Part shown: positions 1-9,970 of the stretch, in pieces | How the letters are laid out: every line of letters starts with the position of its first letter | Numbering within the stretch: position 1 is the stretch's first letter | Notes under the pieces: model-generated | The model's database searches: none | What the model was told of the DNA's origin: nothing | What the model saw: the letters and a program-made list of their open reading frames with translations, nothing else | Translations under genes and position numbers: made by a program | Assembly (NCBI RefSeq): GCF_014199985.1 | Contig: NZ_JACHOS010000002.1 | Location: 62,001-126,000, forward strand | Reading direction: 5' to 3' | DNA: 64,000 nt | Source of the DNA: Methylorubrum rhodesianum | GTDB lineage: Bacteria > Pseudomonadota > Alphaproteobacteria > Rhizobiales > Beijerinckiaceae

Positions 1-245
1 CGGCGATGATGACCCCAGTGCCCGTGATGGCGATGGCCCCAGTGCCGCGGATGGTGACGGTGGCCGAAATGGTGATGGTGCCACTGCACCGTCTCAACCG
101 TCGCCTCCGACGCCAGGGCCGCCGCCGGAGCCGGCGCCAGCGGGGCGGCGTCGGCGACTGTGACGCCGCCGAAAAGCCCCCCGGCCATCAGCGCGAGTGC
201 GGCCAGCGCGAAGCGAGAGCGACGCGGTGAGGATGGTTCCGACAT
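1..245 (-). CDS. Partial secreted histidine-rich protein
   Basis: The frame starts at ATG 245 and runs off the left edge, so only 81 codons are visible. An AACGGAGGT ribosome site lies 6 nt before the ATG. Residues 8-31 look like a signal peptide: basic PRRSR, a hydrophobic core, then an Ala-rich end. An Ala/Pro linker follows, and from residue 55 the chain is mostly His, Gly and Trp, with HHHH at 56-59 and repeated GHW and GHRHH units. Small exported His/Gly-rich proteins of this kind are common in Methylobacterium and have no settled function; metal binding is an inference from composition. The C-terminus is outside the window. Reading the opposite strand as coding gives a Met/Val/Pro repeat without a signal peptide, which I treat as a shadow. 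Confidence 0.7.
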   Translation of the reverse strand, partial: MSEPSSPRRSRFALAALALMAGGLFGGVTVADAAPLAPAPAAALASEATVETVQWHHHHFGHRHHPRHWGHRHHGHWGHHR

Positions 246-500
246 CGTGTGACCTCCGTTCATTGGGCCGTCCTGGCGGCCTTGAGAGCGAAGCTAGAAG
301 CCACCCGATGAACGTGTTCTGAGCGGATTGCGTACATTGAGAAACAAGGACGCGCAGAATCGGCGCAGTGGATCGACCGCCGAGCGTCCCGGTCGAGAAG
401 AGAAACCGTTCGATCAGCCGGGATCGATCGTTGCAGCCCCGCGATACTCGCTCGGGACTACCGGAACGTGTTTCAGCCGGTCCGGCTCACCTTGCGAATG

Positions 501-1181
501 TCAGACGGCGCCGCTCTTCGCCTCGGGGCGCCGGTACACCCACACGCGGGCCGGAGGCAGGTTGAGCCAGACCTTGTTGGAGCGGCTCGCGGTGTAGCTG
601 CCCGCCTCGCACTTGGCCGGGATCGGCGGCACCACGGCATAGGTGAACTGGACGAAGGGGGCACCCGGATGCATCAGGTCGTGAGCGCCTTGGAGAAGGT
701 CGAGGCGCTGCTCCAGCGGCTTGGTGAAGAGCGGCAGGCTGGAGATGGTCGCGGCGCAGGGGCCGTCGAGCTTGTCGCGCAGCGTCTCGCGGATCCGGTA
801 GGCGTCGCCGCAGATCACGGTCACGCCCGGGAAGCGTCGGCGCAGCAGCGTGCAGAAATCGGGATTGAACTCGACGAGGACGAGCCGCTCCGGATCGAAG
901 CCCCGGCGAATCAGGGCCTCGGTCACCGGGCCGGTGCCCGGTCCGAGTTCGATCACCGGACCGGCGACGTTCGGATCGGCATAGGCGGCCATGGTGCGCG
1001 CCAGCATCCGGCCCGACGGTGTCACCGCGCCGGTGACCAGCGGGCGCTCGAACCAGGAGCGCAGGAAGCGCGCCTCGTCCTCCAGGGGATCCTTGCGCTC
1101 GCGAATGACGCGTGTGGCGGCGACGGCTCGGGCACTGGAACGGCGAAGCGGCGGCACGTCCGAAGGTCCTCGGCTCATCAT
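501..1181 (-). CDS. pmtA: Phospholipid N-methyltransferase (PmtA-like)
   Basis: A 226-aa soluble class I SAM-dependent methyltransferase. Residues ~75-86 hold the SAM loop ELGPGTGPVTEA, followed by VLVEFNPDF (acidic ribose-binding position) and GDAYRIRE. The tail has SSLPLFTKP, the segment PFVQFTYAVVPPIP and PPARVWVYRR, the pattern of the Rhizobium/Rhodobacter PmtA family, which is related to rRNA adenine dimethylases. PmtA methylates phosphatidylethanolamine at the inner membrane face toward phosphatidylcholine. The usual rRNA dimethylase NLPY motif is replaced by SSLP, which favours lipid over RNA as substrate. Two consecutive ATGs (1181, 1178) are possible starts. It stands alone, with dnaJ upstream on the same strand but 135 nt away. 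Confidence 0.8.
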   Translation of the reverse strand: MMSRGPSDVPPLRRSSARAVAATRVIRERKDPLEDEARFLRSWFERPLVTGAVTPSGRMLARTMAAYADPNVAGPVIELGPGTGPVTEALIRRGFDPERLVLVEFNPDFCTLLRRRFPGVTVICGDAYRIRETLRDKLDGPCAATISSLPLFTKPLEQRLDLLQGAHDLMHPGAPFVQFTYAVVPPIPAKCEAGSYTASRSNKVWLNLPPARVWVYRRPEAKSGAV

Positions 1182-1296
1182 GGTTGCGACAGGCTAGACG
1201 ACGAAAACCCGCGGGCAGTCAAGCTTCGCTGCACGGCGTCGGGTGCATGACCGCAGCGATGAGCCGCGATCATAACCGGTGGAATCCGGCGTTTGA

Positions 1297-1311
1297 TCCC
1301 GTGAGACGGGA
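1297..1311 (-). terminator. Possible dnaJ terminator hairpin
   Basis: TCCCGT-GAG-ACGGGA is a perfect 6-bp stem with a 3-nt loop, just after the dnaJ stop codon. No clear T tract follows on the minus strand, so it is only a weak candidate. Confidence 0.35.
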
Positions 1312-1316
1312 GCGGA

Positions 1317-2468
1317 TCATGCCCGCGTCGAGCCGCTCACGAAGAAGTCCCGCACCTTGGAGAAGAACCCGGCGCTCTCCGGGTGGTTCTCGTCCGAGGC
1401 GCTCTGATCGAATTCCTGCAGCAGCTCGCGCTGGCGCTTCGTCAGGTTCTGCGGCGTCTCCACCGAGACCTGGATGTAGAGGTCGCCGACCTCCCGCGAG
1501 CGCAGCACCGGCATGCCCTTCCCCTTGATGCGGAACTGCTTGGCGGTCTGCGTGCCGGCCGGGATGCGCACCTGCGTCTGCGAGCCGTCGATCACCGGCA
1601 CGGTGATCTCGCCCGAGAGCGCCGCCGTCACCATCGAGATCGGCACGCGGCAGAACAGGTCGGCTCCGTCGCGCTGGAAGAACGGGTGCGGCTTGATCGA
1701 GAGGAACACGTAGAGATCGCCCGAAGGCCCGCCGCGCAGGCCGCTCTCGCCCTCGCCCGCGAGCCGGATGCGAAGGCCGTCATCGACGCCCGCCGGCACG
1801 TTGATCGAGAGCGTGCGCTCGCGATTGACCCGGCCGGCACCGGAGCAGGACGGGCAGGGATCGTCCACCACCTCGCCGCGGCCGTGGCAGTTCGGGCAGG
1901 TCCGCTCGATGGCGAAGAACCCCTGCGCCGCCCGCACCCGGCCGTAGCCGCCGCAGGTCGAGCAGGTGCGCGGCTTCGATCCGGCCTTGGCGCCCGTGCC
2001 CGAGCAGGTTTCGCAAGCGATCGAGGTCGGGATGCGGATGGTCTCGGTCTTGCCGGCGAAGGCCTCTTCGAGGCTGATCTCGAGATTGTAGCGCAGGTCC
2101 GCGCCGCGCTCCCGACCCGGCGCGCCGCCGCGTCCGCGCCCGCCGCCCGGAGCACCGCGACCATCCCCGAAGAAGTTCTCGAAGATGTCCGACATGAAGT
2201 CGCCGAACTCGTTGCCGAATCCGGGGCCGCCCGCGCCGCCCTGGCTGAAGGCGGCGTGGCCGAACCGGTCGTAGGCCGCACGTTTCTGGCCGTCGGACAG
2301 GCACTGATAGGCCTCGTTGACCTCCTTGAACTTGATCTCGGCTTCCTTGTCGCCGGGATTGCGGTCCGGGTGATGCACCATGGCCAGCTTGCGGAAGGCG
2401 ACCTTCAGCTCGCTCTCCGAGGCCGTCTTCGCGACGCCCAAGACCTCGTAATAGTCCCGCTTCGACAT
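1317..2468 (-). CDS. dnaJ: Chaperone protein DnaJ
   Basis: A 383-aa type I J-protein. It stimulates the ATPase of DnaK and delivers unfolded clients in the cytoplasm. The J domain starts [11 protein letters not shown] and carries the HPD motif (HHPDRNPG) near residue 33. A Gly-rich G/F region follows, then four CxxCxGxG zinc-binding repeats ([32 protein letters not shown]), then the C-terminal substrate-binding domains. The frame is open for 50 codons upstream, but the J domain sets the start at ATG 2468. It follows dnaK on the same strand after 234 nt that contain a strong terminator, so dnaJ expression needs read-through or its own promoter. Confidence 0.97.
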   Translation of the reverse strand: MSKRDYYEVLGVAKTASESELKVAFRKLAMVHHPDRNPGDKEAEIKFKEVNEAYQCLSDGQKRAAYDRFGHAAFSQGGAGGPGFGNEFGDFMSDIFENFFGDGRGAPGGGRGRGGAPGRERGADLRYNLEISLEEAFAGKTETIRIPTSIACETCSGTGAKAGSKPRTCSTCGGYGRVRAAQGFFAIERTCPNCHGRGEVVDDPCPSCSGAGRVNRERTLSINVPAGVDDGLRIRLAGEGESGLRGGPSGDLYVFLSIKPHPFFQRDGADLFCRVPISMVTAALSGEITVPVIDGSQTQVRIPAGTQTAKQFRIKGKGMPVLRSREVGDLYIQVSVETPQNLTKRQRELLQEFDQSASDENHPESAGFFSKVRDFFVSGSTRA

Positions 2469-2585
2469 TCCCGGCCCCTGGAGCCTCTCGTTCGCGCCGG
2501 CTGCCCGCTCACGTGCAGAGCCTCGGCCGCGCCGCGATCCGCCTCCCGACTCGGACGGGACAGGCCGGATCGACCTTCGCTTCTG

Positions 2586-2632
2586 TCGGACGCCCGGCAT
2601 GGTTGATCCCCGAGCCATGCCCGAGGATCAAG
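2586..2632 (-). other. Inverted repeats in the dnaJ leader
   Basis: Around 2593-2611 the sequence GGCATGG pairs with CCATGCC across about 12 nt, and an overlapping alternative pair TGATCC/GGATCA spans ~2603-2630. They lie in the untranslated stretch 5' of dnaJ on the minus strand and are mutually exclusive as drawn. A leader switch or thermosensor is only a speculation. Confidence 0.35.
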
Positions 2633-2653
2633 CCGTCCGCGCCGCTGACGATG

Positions 2654-2691
2654 AAAAAATGATCGGGAGCGGCGCTGGCGCACCGCTCCCG
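2654..2691 (-). terminator. Rho-independent terminator after dnaK
   Basis: CGGGAGCGG (2664-2672) pairs perfectly with CCGCTCCCG (2683-2691), giving a 9-bp GC-rich stem. On the minus strand it is followed by ATCATTTTTT. It sits 12 nt after the dnaK stop and would reduce transcription into dnaJ. Confidence 0.8.
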
Positions 2692-2702
2692 CACGTCCGG
2701 AC

Positions 2703-4622
<1,920 letters not shown>

Positions 4623-4779
4623 GGTGGGATCCCTCTGTTGGATTTTTCAAGCAGACCGCCGAGCCCCGAAGCAGCTCGACCCATGGCGGTACAAAACATC
4701 AGGTTTGAGAACGGGATGGATCCGAAGCGCATCGCCCTTGCGGGTTGTGCTTCCCAGGCCTCGTCCCGTGTCCCGCCGC

Positions 4780-4808
4780 ATATAAGAAGACGGCTACGCC
4801 GCCGCAAG
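4780..4808 (-). promoter_or_regulatory. Sigma32 (RpoH) promoter for dnaK
   Basis: On the minus strand the sequence is CTTG (4808-4805), 18 nt, then CTTATAT (4786-4780). This fits the alphaproteobacterial RpoH consensus CTTG-N17/18-CYTATnT. Transcription would start near 4773, giving a dnaK leader of about 150 nt. Recognised by pattern only. Confidence 0.75.
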
Positions 4809-5001
4809 AACGTGCCCGAATGCGCGAGTGGACGCTTGAGCGTCGGCCGCTATCCGCCGCCGCGCCGGGCGGTTTCCGGCATTCGGCGCTCAGACGAGGG
4901 CTTGTTTGTTGCCAGGCTGCCACGTCCGCGCCACGGGTGGCATGCTAGGACGGTGGGATACGGCCCGTGAAGTGGCTTCAAACCGGGAGGCCGACGGCCT
5001 G

Positions 5002-6045
5002 ATGTTCCTGCCCGTCTCCGAGAGAATGTCCGCGCGGAAGGTCCGGAGGACGGTTCGCCCGACTCGTGCCGCGATCGGCGGGCTGCTCCTGCTCGCCGGA
5101 TCGGCGGTGACCGCCTCCACCCCGGCACGGGCTCAGAATTTCTTCGAGGAGCTGTTCGGCATCGGACGGGCGGCGCGTCCTCCGCAGCCGCCGCGCAACG
5201 TTCCCGTTCAGCCGCCGCCGCAGCAGCCGGCCGAGCCGGGCGCTCCAGCACCGGGAGAGGGCGTCGAGGCGCGCCCGAGCGGGCCGGCCCAGCCGCGCCA
5301 GCCGGTAGTGCTGCGGGTGCCGGCCGAGGACAACGTCGCGGGGCAGGACCTGCTGCTCAACGGGCTGAACGGCTCCCTGAAGATCGAGCGGAGCGGTTCG
5401 GCCTACACCGCCCAGATGACGCTGCCGGGCACCAAGATCTCGCAGCCGACCGAGAACTGCTCGGTCAAGCTCAACGGCGGCAAGCCGGTGCCGCTGAGCG
5501 CGGAGGGGCGTGCGCAGGGCGTCTCCCGCTTCTCGGCGGCGAGCGCCGAATGCCCGCTGCGCTTCGAGATCCTCGATGGCAGCGTGCTCGCCACCCCGCT
5601 CGGTTCGGGCCCGGCCTGCAGCTTCACCGCGGCGGATTGCGAGACCACGCCGTCGGGCCTGTGGGGGCCGGGTGCGGCGAGCCTGATCCCGCAGGCGGGC
5701 GAGTTCGACACCGCCCGCGGCGTCGCCGACAAGGCCGTGCGCGACAACTACAAGATCATGACCCAGCGGGCGCGGGGCGGCGATGTCCGCCCGATCGTGC
5801 AGGAGCAGGCAGCCTTCTCCTCAGACCGCGAGCAGGCCTGCCGGACCTATGCCCGCGAGGGCGCGCACGGCTATTGCCACCTGCGCTTCACCGAGGCGCG
5901 GGCGATCGCCCTGGCGGTGCGGCTCGGCGCCAACACGGCCGCCCCGACCGCGGCCAACACGCCGCCGCGGCCCCGCCGCAGCCGCGCTCCGGTCGAAGGC
6001 ATGAACCCGGATGCCCCCGGGGCGGAGCCCTTCGCCGATCAGTAG
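5002..6045 (+). CDS. Secreted proline-rich protein of unknown function
   Basis: A 347-aa exported protein that I do not recognise. GGGAGG lies 11 nt before ATG 5002; ATG 5026 is an alternative that gives a cleaner signal peptide. A basic stretch is followed by GGLLLLAGSAVTAS and a cleavage-like PARAQ. A Pro/Gln-rich linker (about 40 residues) leads to a beta-rich region with paired cysteines (ENCSVKL, AECPLRFE, ACSFTAADC). It recalls small periplasmic inhibitor folds such as the Inh/Omp19 family, but the match is too loose to name. A second Cys pair lies in a helical C-terminal part (REQACRTYAREG, YCHLRF). It diverges from dnaK. Confidence 0.75.
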   Translation: MFLPVSERMSARKVRRTVRPTRAAIGGLLLLAGSAVTASTPARAQNFFEELFGIGRAARPPQPPRNVPVQPPPQQPAEPGAPAPGEGVEARPSGPAQPRQPVVLRVPAEDNVAGQDLLLNGLNGSLKIERSGSAYTAQMTLPGTKISQPTENCSVKLNGGKPVPLSAEGRAQGVSRFSAASAECPLRFEILDGSVLATPLGSGPACSFTAADCETTPSGLWGPGAASLIPQAGEFDTARGVADKAVRDNYKIMTQRARGGDVRPIVQEQAAFSSDREQACRTYAREGAHGYCHLRFTEARAIALAVRLGANTAAPTAANTPPRPRRSRAPVEGMNPDAPGAEPFADQ

Positions 6046-6098
6046 GCGAGGCTCCGGCTCGCCCGGCGCGGGCGCATCGGCGCCGGCGTCGCATAGGG

Positions 6099-6124
6099 GG
6101 AACCGCGCATTTCGCCAGCGTGTT
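6099..6124 (+). promoter_or_regulatory. Possible variant EcfG promoter before the YdeP-type gene
   Basis: GGAAC (6099-6103), 17 nt, then TGTT (6121-6124), one mismatch from the general stress promoter GGAAC-N16/17-CGTT. A start near 6131 would give a 25-nt leader. One such near-match can arise by chance. Confidence 0.35.
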
Positions 6125-6155
6125 GGGCCGAGACTCACCCAGAGCGAGCCCGGCC

Positions 6156-8471
6156 ATGCCCGACCAGAAGATCGAAGCCTACACCGACCCGGCCGGCGGA
6201 TGGGGGTCGGCCCGCTCCCTCGTCGATATCCTGACCCGCGAGGAGATCCCGGCCTCCGGCGCGGCGATGCTGATGAAGCAGAACAAGCCGGGCGGCTACA
6301 TGTGCGTGTCCTGCGCATGGTCGAAGCCGGCCAAGCCCTCGACCTTCGAGTATTGCGAGAACGGCGCCAAGGCGACCGCCTGGGAGCAGACCCGCAAGCG
6401 GATCGGACCGGACTTCTTCGAGCGCTACTCGGTCACCGAGCTGCTGAGCTGGCCGGATTACGATCTCGAGGAGAAGGGCCGCATCACCCATCCGCTGCGC
6501 TACGACGCGCAGCGCGACCGCTACCTTCCGGTCTCCTGGGAGCAGGCTTTCGAGGAAATCGGTCGCGAGCTGAAGGCGCTGCGGGAGGAAGACCCCAAGG
6601 CGGCGGTGTTCTACTCCTCGGGCCGGGCTTCGCTGGAGACGAGCTACATGTACGCGCTGTTCGCGCGCATGTACGGCAACAACAACCTGCCCGACTCCTC
6701 AAACATGTGCCACGAATCGACCTCGAAGGCGCTGCCGCAATCGATCGGCGTGCCGGTCGGGACGACGGTGCTGGAGGATTTCGAGGCGACCGACCTGATC
6801 CTGTTCTTCGGCCAGAATGTCGGCTCGAACTCGCCGCGGATGCTGCACCCGCTGCAGGATGCCCGGCGCCGGGGCGTTCCGATCATCACCTTCAATCCGC
6901 TGCGCGAGCGGGGCTTGGAGCGCTTCACCAACCCGCAATCGCCGATCGAGATGCTGACGCATGCCTCGACGCAGATTTCGACCCAGTACCATCAGGTCAA
7001 GGCGGGCGGCGACATCGCGGCGATCGCCGGGATCTGCAAGGCGCTGTTCGCGATGGATCGGCAGGCGCAGGAGGAAGGGCGCCCGCGCATCCTCGATATC
7101 GATTTCATCGAAGAGCACACCCACGGGTTCGAAGAGTTCGAGGAATTCTGCGACCGGCTCGAATGGCCGGCGCTGGAAGCCAAGTCCGGCCTGAAGCGCG
7201 AGGGGATGGAGGCGGCCGCCGCCGTCTATGCCCGCGCGCGGGCGGTGATCGGCATCTACGGCATGGGCCTGACCCAGCATCGCCGCGGCACCGAGACCGT
7301 GCAGATGTTCGTCAATCTGCTGCTTCTGCGCGGCAATATCGGTCGTCCCGGCGCCGGCATCTGCCCGGTGCGCGGCCATTCCAACGTGCAGGGCCAGCGC
7401 ACGGTCGGCATCGCCGACGAGCCCGAACTGGTGCCCCTCGACAAGCTCAAGGAGATGTACGACTTCGAGCCTCCGCGCGAGAAGGGGATGAACACGATCG
7501 AGACCTGCGAGGGTGTCCTCTCCGGCAAGGTGAAGGCCTTCGTCGGGCTGGGAGGCAACTTCGTCCGCGCCGTTCCCGACACGCAACGGATGGAAGAGGC
7601 GTGGCGGGGGCTGCGCCTGACCGTGCAGGTCTCGACCAAGCTCAATCGCTCGCATCTCGTCCATGGCGAGATCGCCTACATCCTTCCCTGCCTCGGCCGG
7701 ATCGAGATCGACGAGCAGGCGAGCGGCCCGCAGGCGGTGTCGATGGAGGATTCGACCTCCTGCTTCCACGGCTCAAGGGGCGTTGCGTCGCCGGTCAGCG
7801 ACCACGTGCGCTCCGAGCCCTGGATCGTGGCGCAGCTCGCCAAGGCGACGCTGGCACCCAACCCCAAGGTCGATTGGGACGCCTGGGTCGGCGACTATGC
7901 CAAGGTGCGCGACGCCATCGAGGCGACTTACCCGGAAAAATTCAAGGACTTCAACGCGCGCCTGTTCGAGCCCGGCGGACTGCACAAGCCGCTCGCCGCC
8001 CGCGAGCGGAAGTGGGAGACCCCGACCGGCAAGGCCAACTTCGTCGTGCCGCCGGACGGACTCGATATGGACCCGGACATGAAGAGCGACCGCCGCGACG
8101 TGCTCGACCTCATCACGCTCCGCTCGAACGATCAGTTCAACACCACGATCTACGGCTATCACGACCGCTTCCGCGGTGTGAAAGGCACCCGGCAGGTGCT
8201 GTTCATGAACGAGAACGACATCGAGCGCCTTCAACTCGCCGACGGCGAGACCGTCGACGTCGTCACGGAGGCCGCCGATGAGTTCGCCCGCGAGGTGAAG
8301 GGCCTGCGAATCGTCAAGTACGACATCCCCGAGGGCAACTGCGCCGGCTACTACCCGGAGCTGAACGTGCTGATCCCACTCTGGCACCACGACGCGCAGG
8401 CCAAGGTTCCGGCGGCCAAGGCGATTCCCGTGCGGATCGCCAAGGCGGCGGAACTGGCCGTGAGGGATTGA
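6156..8471 (+). CDS. FdhF/YdeP family molybdopterin oxidoreductase
   Basis: A 771-aa cytoplasmic molybdo-bis-pterin oxidoreductase of the formate dehydrogenase alpha/YdeP type. An early Cys pair, MCVSCAW (Cys50, Cys53), replaces the usual four-Cys Fe-S motif. NMCHEST (Cys185) matches the position of the Mo-ligating Cys/Sec of FdhF. GIYGMGLTQHRRG and the GNIGRPGAGICPVRGHSNVQG block are cofactor-binding segments, and the C-terminal molydop-binding domain includes LRSNDQFNTTIYGYHDR. No twin-arginine signal is present. M. extorquens has several formate dehydrogenases and related paralogues, so I do not assign which this is. No partner subunit or fdhD lies beside it. The frame is open upstream, but ATG 6156 matches the family start. 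Confidence 0.85.
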   Translation: MPDQKIEAYTDPAGGWGSARSLVDILTREEIPASGAAMLMKQNKPGGYMCVSCAWSKPAKPSTFEYCENGAKATAWEQTRKRIGPDFFERYSVTELLSWPDYDLEEKGRITHPLRYDAQRDRYLPVSWEQAFEEIGRELKALREEDPKAAVFYSSGRASLETSYMYALFARMYGNNNLPDSSNMCHESTSKALPQSIGVPVGTTVLEDFEATDLILFFGQNVGSNSPRMLHPLQDARRRGVPIITFNPLRERGLERFTNPQSPIEMLTHASTQISTQYHQVKAGGDIAAIAGICKALFAMDRQAQEEGRPRILDIDFIEEHTHGFEEFEEFCDRLEWPALEAKSGLKREGMEAAAAVYARARAVIGIYGMGLTQHRRGTETVQMFVNLLLLRGNIGRPGAGICPVRGHSNVQGQRTVGIADEPELVPLDKLKEMYDFEPPREKGMNTIETCEGVLSGKVKAFVGLGGNFVRAVPDTQRMEEAWRGLRLTVQVSTKLNRSHLVHGEIAYILPCLGRIEIDEQASGPQAVSMEDSTSCFHGSRGVASPVSDHVRSEPWIVAQLAKATLAPNPKVDWDAWVGDYAKVRDAIEATYPEKFKDFNARLFEPGGLHKPLAARERKWETPTGKANFVVPPDGLDMDPDMKSDRRDVLDLITLRSNDQFNTTIYGYHDRFRGVKGTRQVLFMNENDIERLQLADGETVDVVTEAADEFAREVKGLRIVKYDIPEGNCAGYYPELNVLIPLWHHDAQAKVPAAKAIPVRIAKAAELAVRD

Positions 8472-8524
8472 GCGCGCGCCCGTCAGGATCCCGCTGGCGG
8501 CGGGCCGAACGACGAGAGGCCGGA

Positions 8525-8562
8525 TTGCACGATGTGCAAATCATCACTTGTACACCGTGCAA
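8525..8562 (+). promoter_or_regulatory. Tandem palindromic operator before the pspA-like operon
   Basis: Two 15-bp palindromes share one design. The first is TTGCAC-GAT-GTGCAA at 8525-8539 (perfect). The second is TTGTAC-ACC-GTGCAA at 8548-8562 (one mismatch). Their centres are 23 bp apart, about two helical turns, and the pair ends 53 bp before the pspA-like ATG. This is the layout expected for cooperative binding of a dimeric repressor or activator. The regulator is not identifiable from the sequence. Confidence 0.65.
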
Positions 8563-8615
8563 ACCTGACGCACTCTGGGGGCGTGACGACGCGATCACGC
8601 CACCGGAGTGATGCC

Positions 8616-9308
8616 ATGTTGACGCTGTTGCGAACCCTCGCCCGCGGGGCCGCCGCCCAGGCCCGCGAGGACGCCTACGACCGCCACGCCCTACTCGTGC
8701 TCGATCAGCAGATCCGCGAGACGGCGGCCGATCTGGAGCGCGGCCGGCGGACGCTGGCCGCAGCCATGGCCGGGGACGGCGCCGAGGCGCGACGGCTGGC
8801 GGAGGTCGAGGCCCGCGCAGCCGATCTGGAGACCCGTGCCGTAGCCGCCCTCTCGGCGGGCCGCGAGGATCTGGCCCGCGAGGCGGCCGAAGCCATCGCG
8901 AACCTCGAGGCCGAGCGGGATGCGCTGTGCCGGTCGCGGGCGACCTTCGCCGCCGAGGTGGCACGCATGCGCGCGGTGCTCGCCGACGCCACCCGGCGCC
9001 AGGCCGCCCTGGAGCGCGGGCGCCGGGTCGCGGCGGCCGCGGAAGCGGTCCGGCGCCTCCGCCGGACGCCGACGGTGAGCGGAGGGGCGAGCCTGCGAGA
9101 GGCAGAGGCCACGCTGACACGCCTCCAGCGAATCCAGGCGGAGGCGGTGGAGGCCGACGATGCCCTCACCGCGATCGAGACGCCCGAGGCAACAATCGCC
9201 GAGCGCCTCGAGAGCGAGGGCTTCGGGCCCCGGACGCGTCCCTGCTCCGACGACGTGATGGCACGCATGCGAAGCCGCGCCGAGGCGGCCCGCGCCGGCT
9301 GCGTCTGA
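8616..9308 (+). CDS. PspA/IM30-like coiled-coil protein
   Basis: A 230-aa almost wholly alpha-helical protein. It starts with LLRTLARGAAAQAREDAYDRHALLVLDQQIRE, here as in PspA an N-terminal amphipathic helix followed by LDQQIRE. Long heptad-rich segments of Ala, Glu and Arg follow up to about residue 190. PspA/IM30 (ESCRT-III-like) proteins coat and stabilise the inner membrane under envelope stress. GGAG at 8605-8608 fixes ATG 8616 as the start. It is the first gene of a three-gene set with a YiaA/B-type membrane protein and a sigma 1.1-like protein. Divergence is high enough that I give no symbol. Confidence 0.75.
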   Translation: MLTLLRTLARGAAAQAREDAYDRHALLVLDQQIRETAADLERGRRTLAAAMAGDGAEARRLAEVEARAADLETRAVAALSAGREDLAREAAEAIANLEAERDALCRSRATFAAEVARMRAVLADATRRQAALERGRRVAAAAEAVRRLRRTPTVSGGASLREAEATLTRLQRIQAEAVEADDALTAIETPEATIAERLESEGFGPRTRPCSDDVMARMRSRAEAARAGCV

Positions 9309-9344
9309 TCCCGCTCTTCAGCCCCCCGATCGAGAACCCTGACC

Positions 9345-9617
9345 ATGCCCCAAGAGAACGCGCAGCATAGCGGCAGCTGGGTCGTCTTCACCCAAGCGTC
9401 CTTCGTCGCCTCCGCCGCCCTCGTCGGCTTCGGCATCCTGTTCATGCCCCTCGACCTGTGGATGAAGGGCTACCTCGCCATGGGAACGGTGATGCTCGTC
9501 CAGTCCTGCATCACCGTCACGAAGACCCTCCGCGACGTCCACGAGGCGCGCCGCATGGTCAACCGCATTGAGGATGCCCGCACCGAGCGCCTGCTGATGT
9601 CGGTCGGCAAGGAGTGA
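9345..9617 (+). CDS. YiaA/YiaB-type two-helix inner membrane protein
   Basis: A 90-aa membrane protein with hydrophobic segments at about residues 18-36 (ASFVASAALVGFGILFMPL) and 41-58 (KGYLAMGTVMLVQSCITVT). A charged cytoplasmic tail follows (KTLRDVHEARRMVNRIEDARTERLL). The double helix with VTKTLRD after the second segment is typical of YiaA/YiaB domains, whose role is unknown. It starts 36 nt after the pspA-like gene and is probably co-transcribed with it, which suggests a membrane-stress role. Confidence 0.75.
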   Translation: MPQENAQHSGSWVVFTQASFVASAALVGFGILFMPLDLWMKGYLAMGTVMLVQSCITVTKTLRDVHEARRMVNRIEDARTERLLMSVGKE

Positions 9618-9676
9618 CGAAAGTCGCCTGCCGGCGGAGACTCGACGCGCGCCCGCGACGGTCCATATTCCGTCGC

Positions 9677-9970
9677 ATGGACAGTTCGGACGGAGCTCAC
9701 GCGCGACGGCAGGCGATCATTGATCGGCTGCTCCGCGATGCCCTGCGCCCGGCGGGTGGGATCGTGCTGCCGAGTCACGACGCCCTGCCAGCCGATATCC
9801 GCATGACCGTCGATCGCCTGCTCGCCAAAGCGGATGCGGAACGCCGCCGATCGCTCACCTACGACGATCTCGAGGAGGCGCTGCCGCCGCGGGACGTGAC
9901 TGCGGACGACCTGGAGGCGATCTTCTGGGTGCTGGCCGAGTATGGCATCGAGCTTGACGAGGGGGAGTAG
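9677..9970 (+). CDS. Stand-alone sigma-70 region 1.1-like protein
   Basis: A 97-aa acidic-ended protein. Residues 43-97 follow the sigma-70 region 1.1 pattern: MTVDRLLAKADAERR, then LTYDDLEEALPP, VTADDLEAIFWVLAEYGIEL and a short acidic tail. E. coli RpoD has LTYAEVNDHLPE...IEDIIQMINDMGIQV at the same place. No DNA-binding regions 2-4 are present, so it cannot itself be a sigma factor. In RpoD this domain is an acidic DNA mimic in the RNA polymerase main channel; an RNA polymerase or sigma-binding role here is inference. The frame is open from GTG 9614, overlapping the previous stop, but the domain fits ATG 9677 better. Last gene of the psp-like set. Confidence 0.7.
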   Translation: MDSSDGAHARRQAIIDRLLRDALRPAGGIVLPSHDALPADIRMTVDRLLAKADAERRRSLTYDDLEEALPPRDVTADDLEAIFWVLAEYGIELDEGE

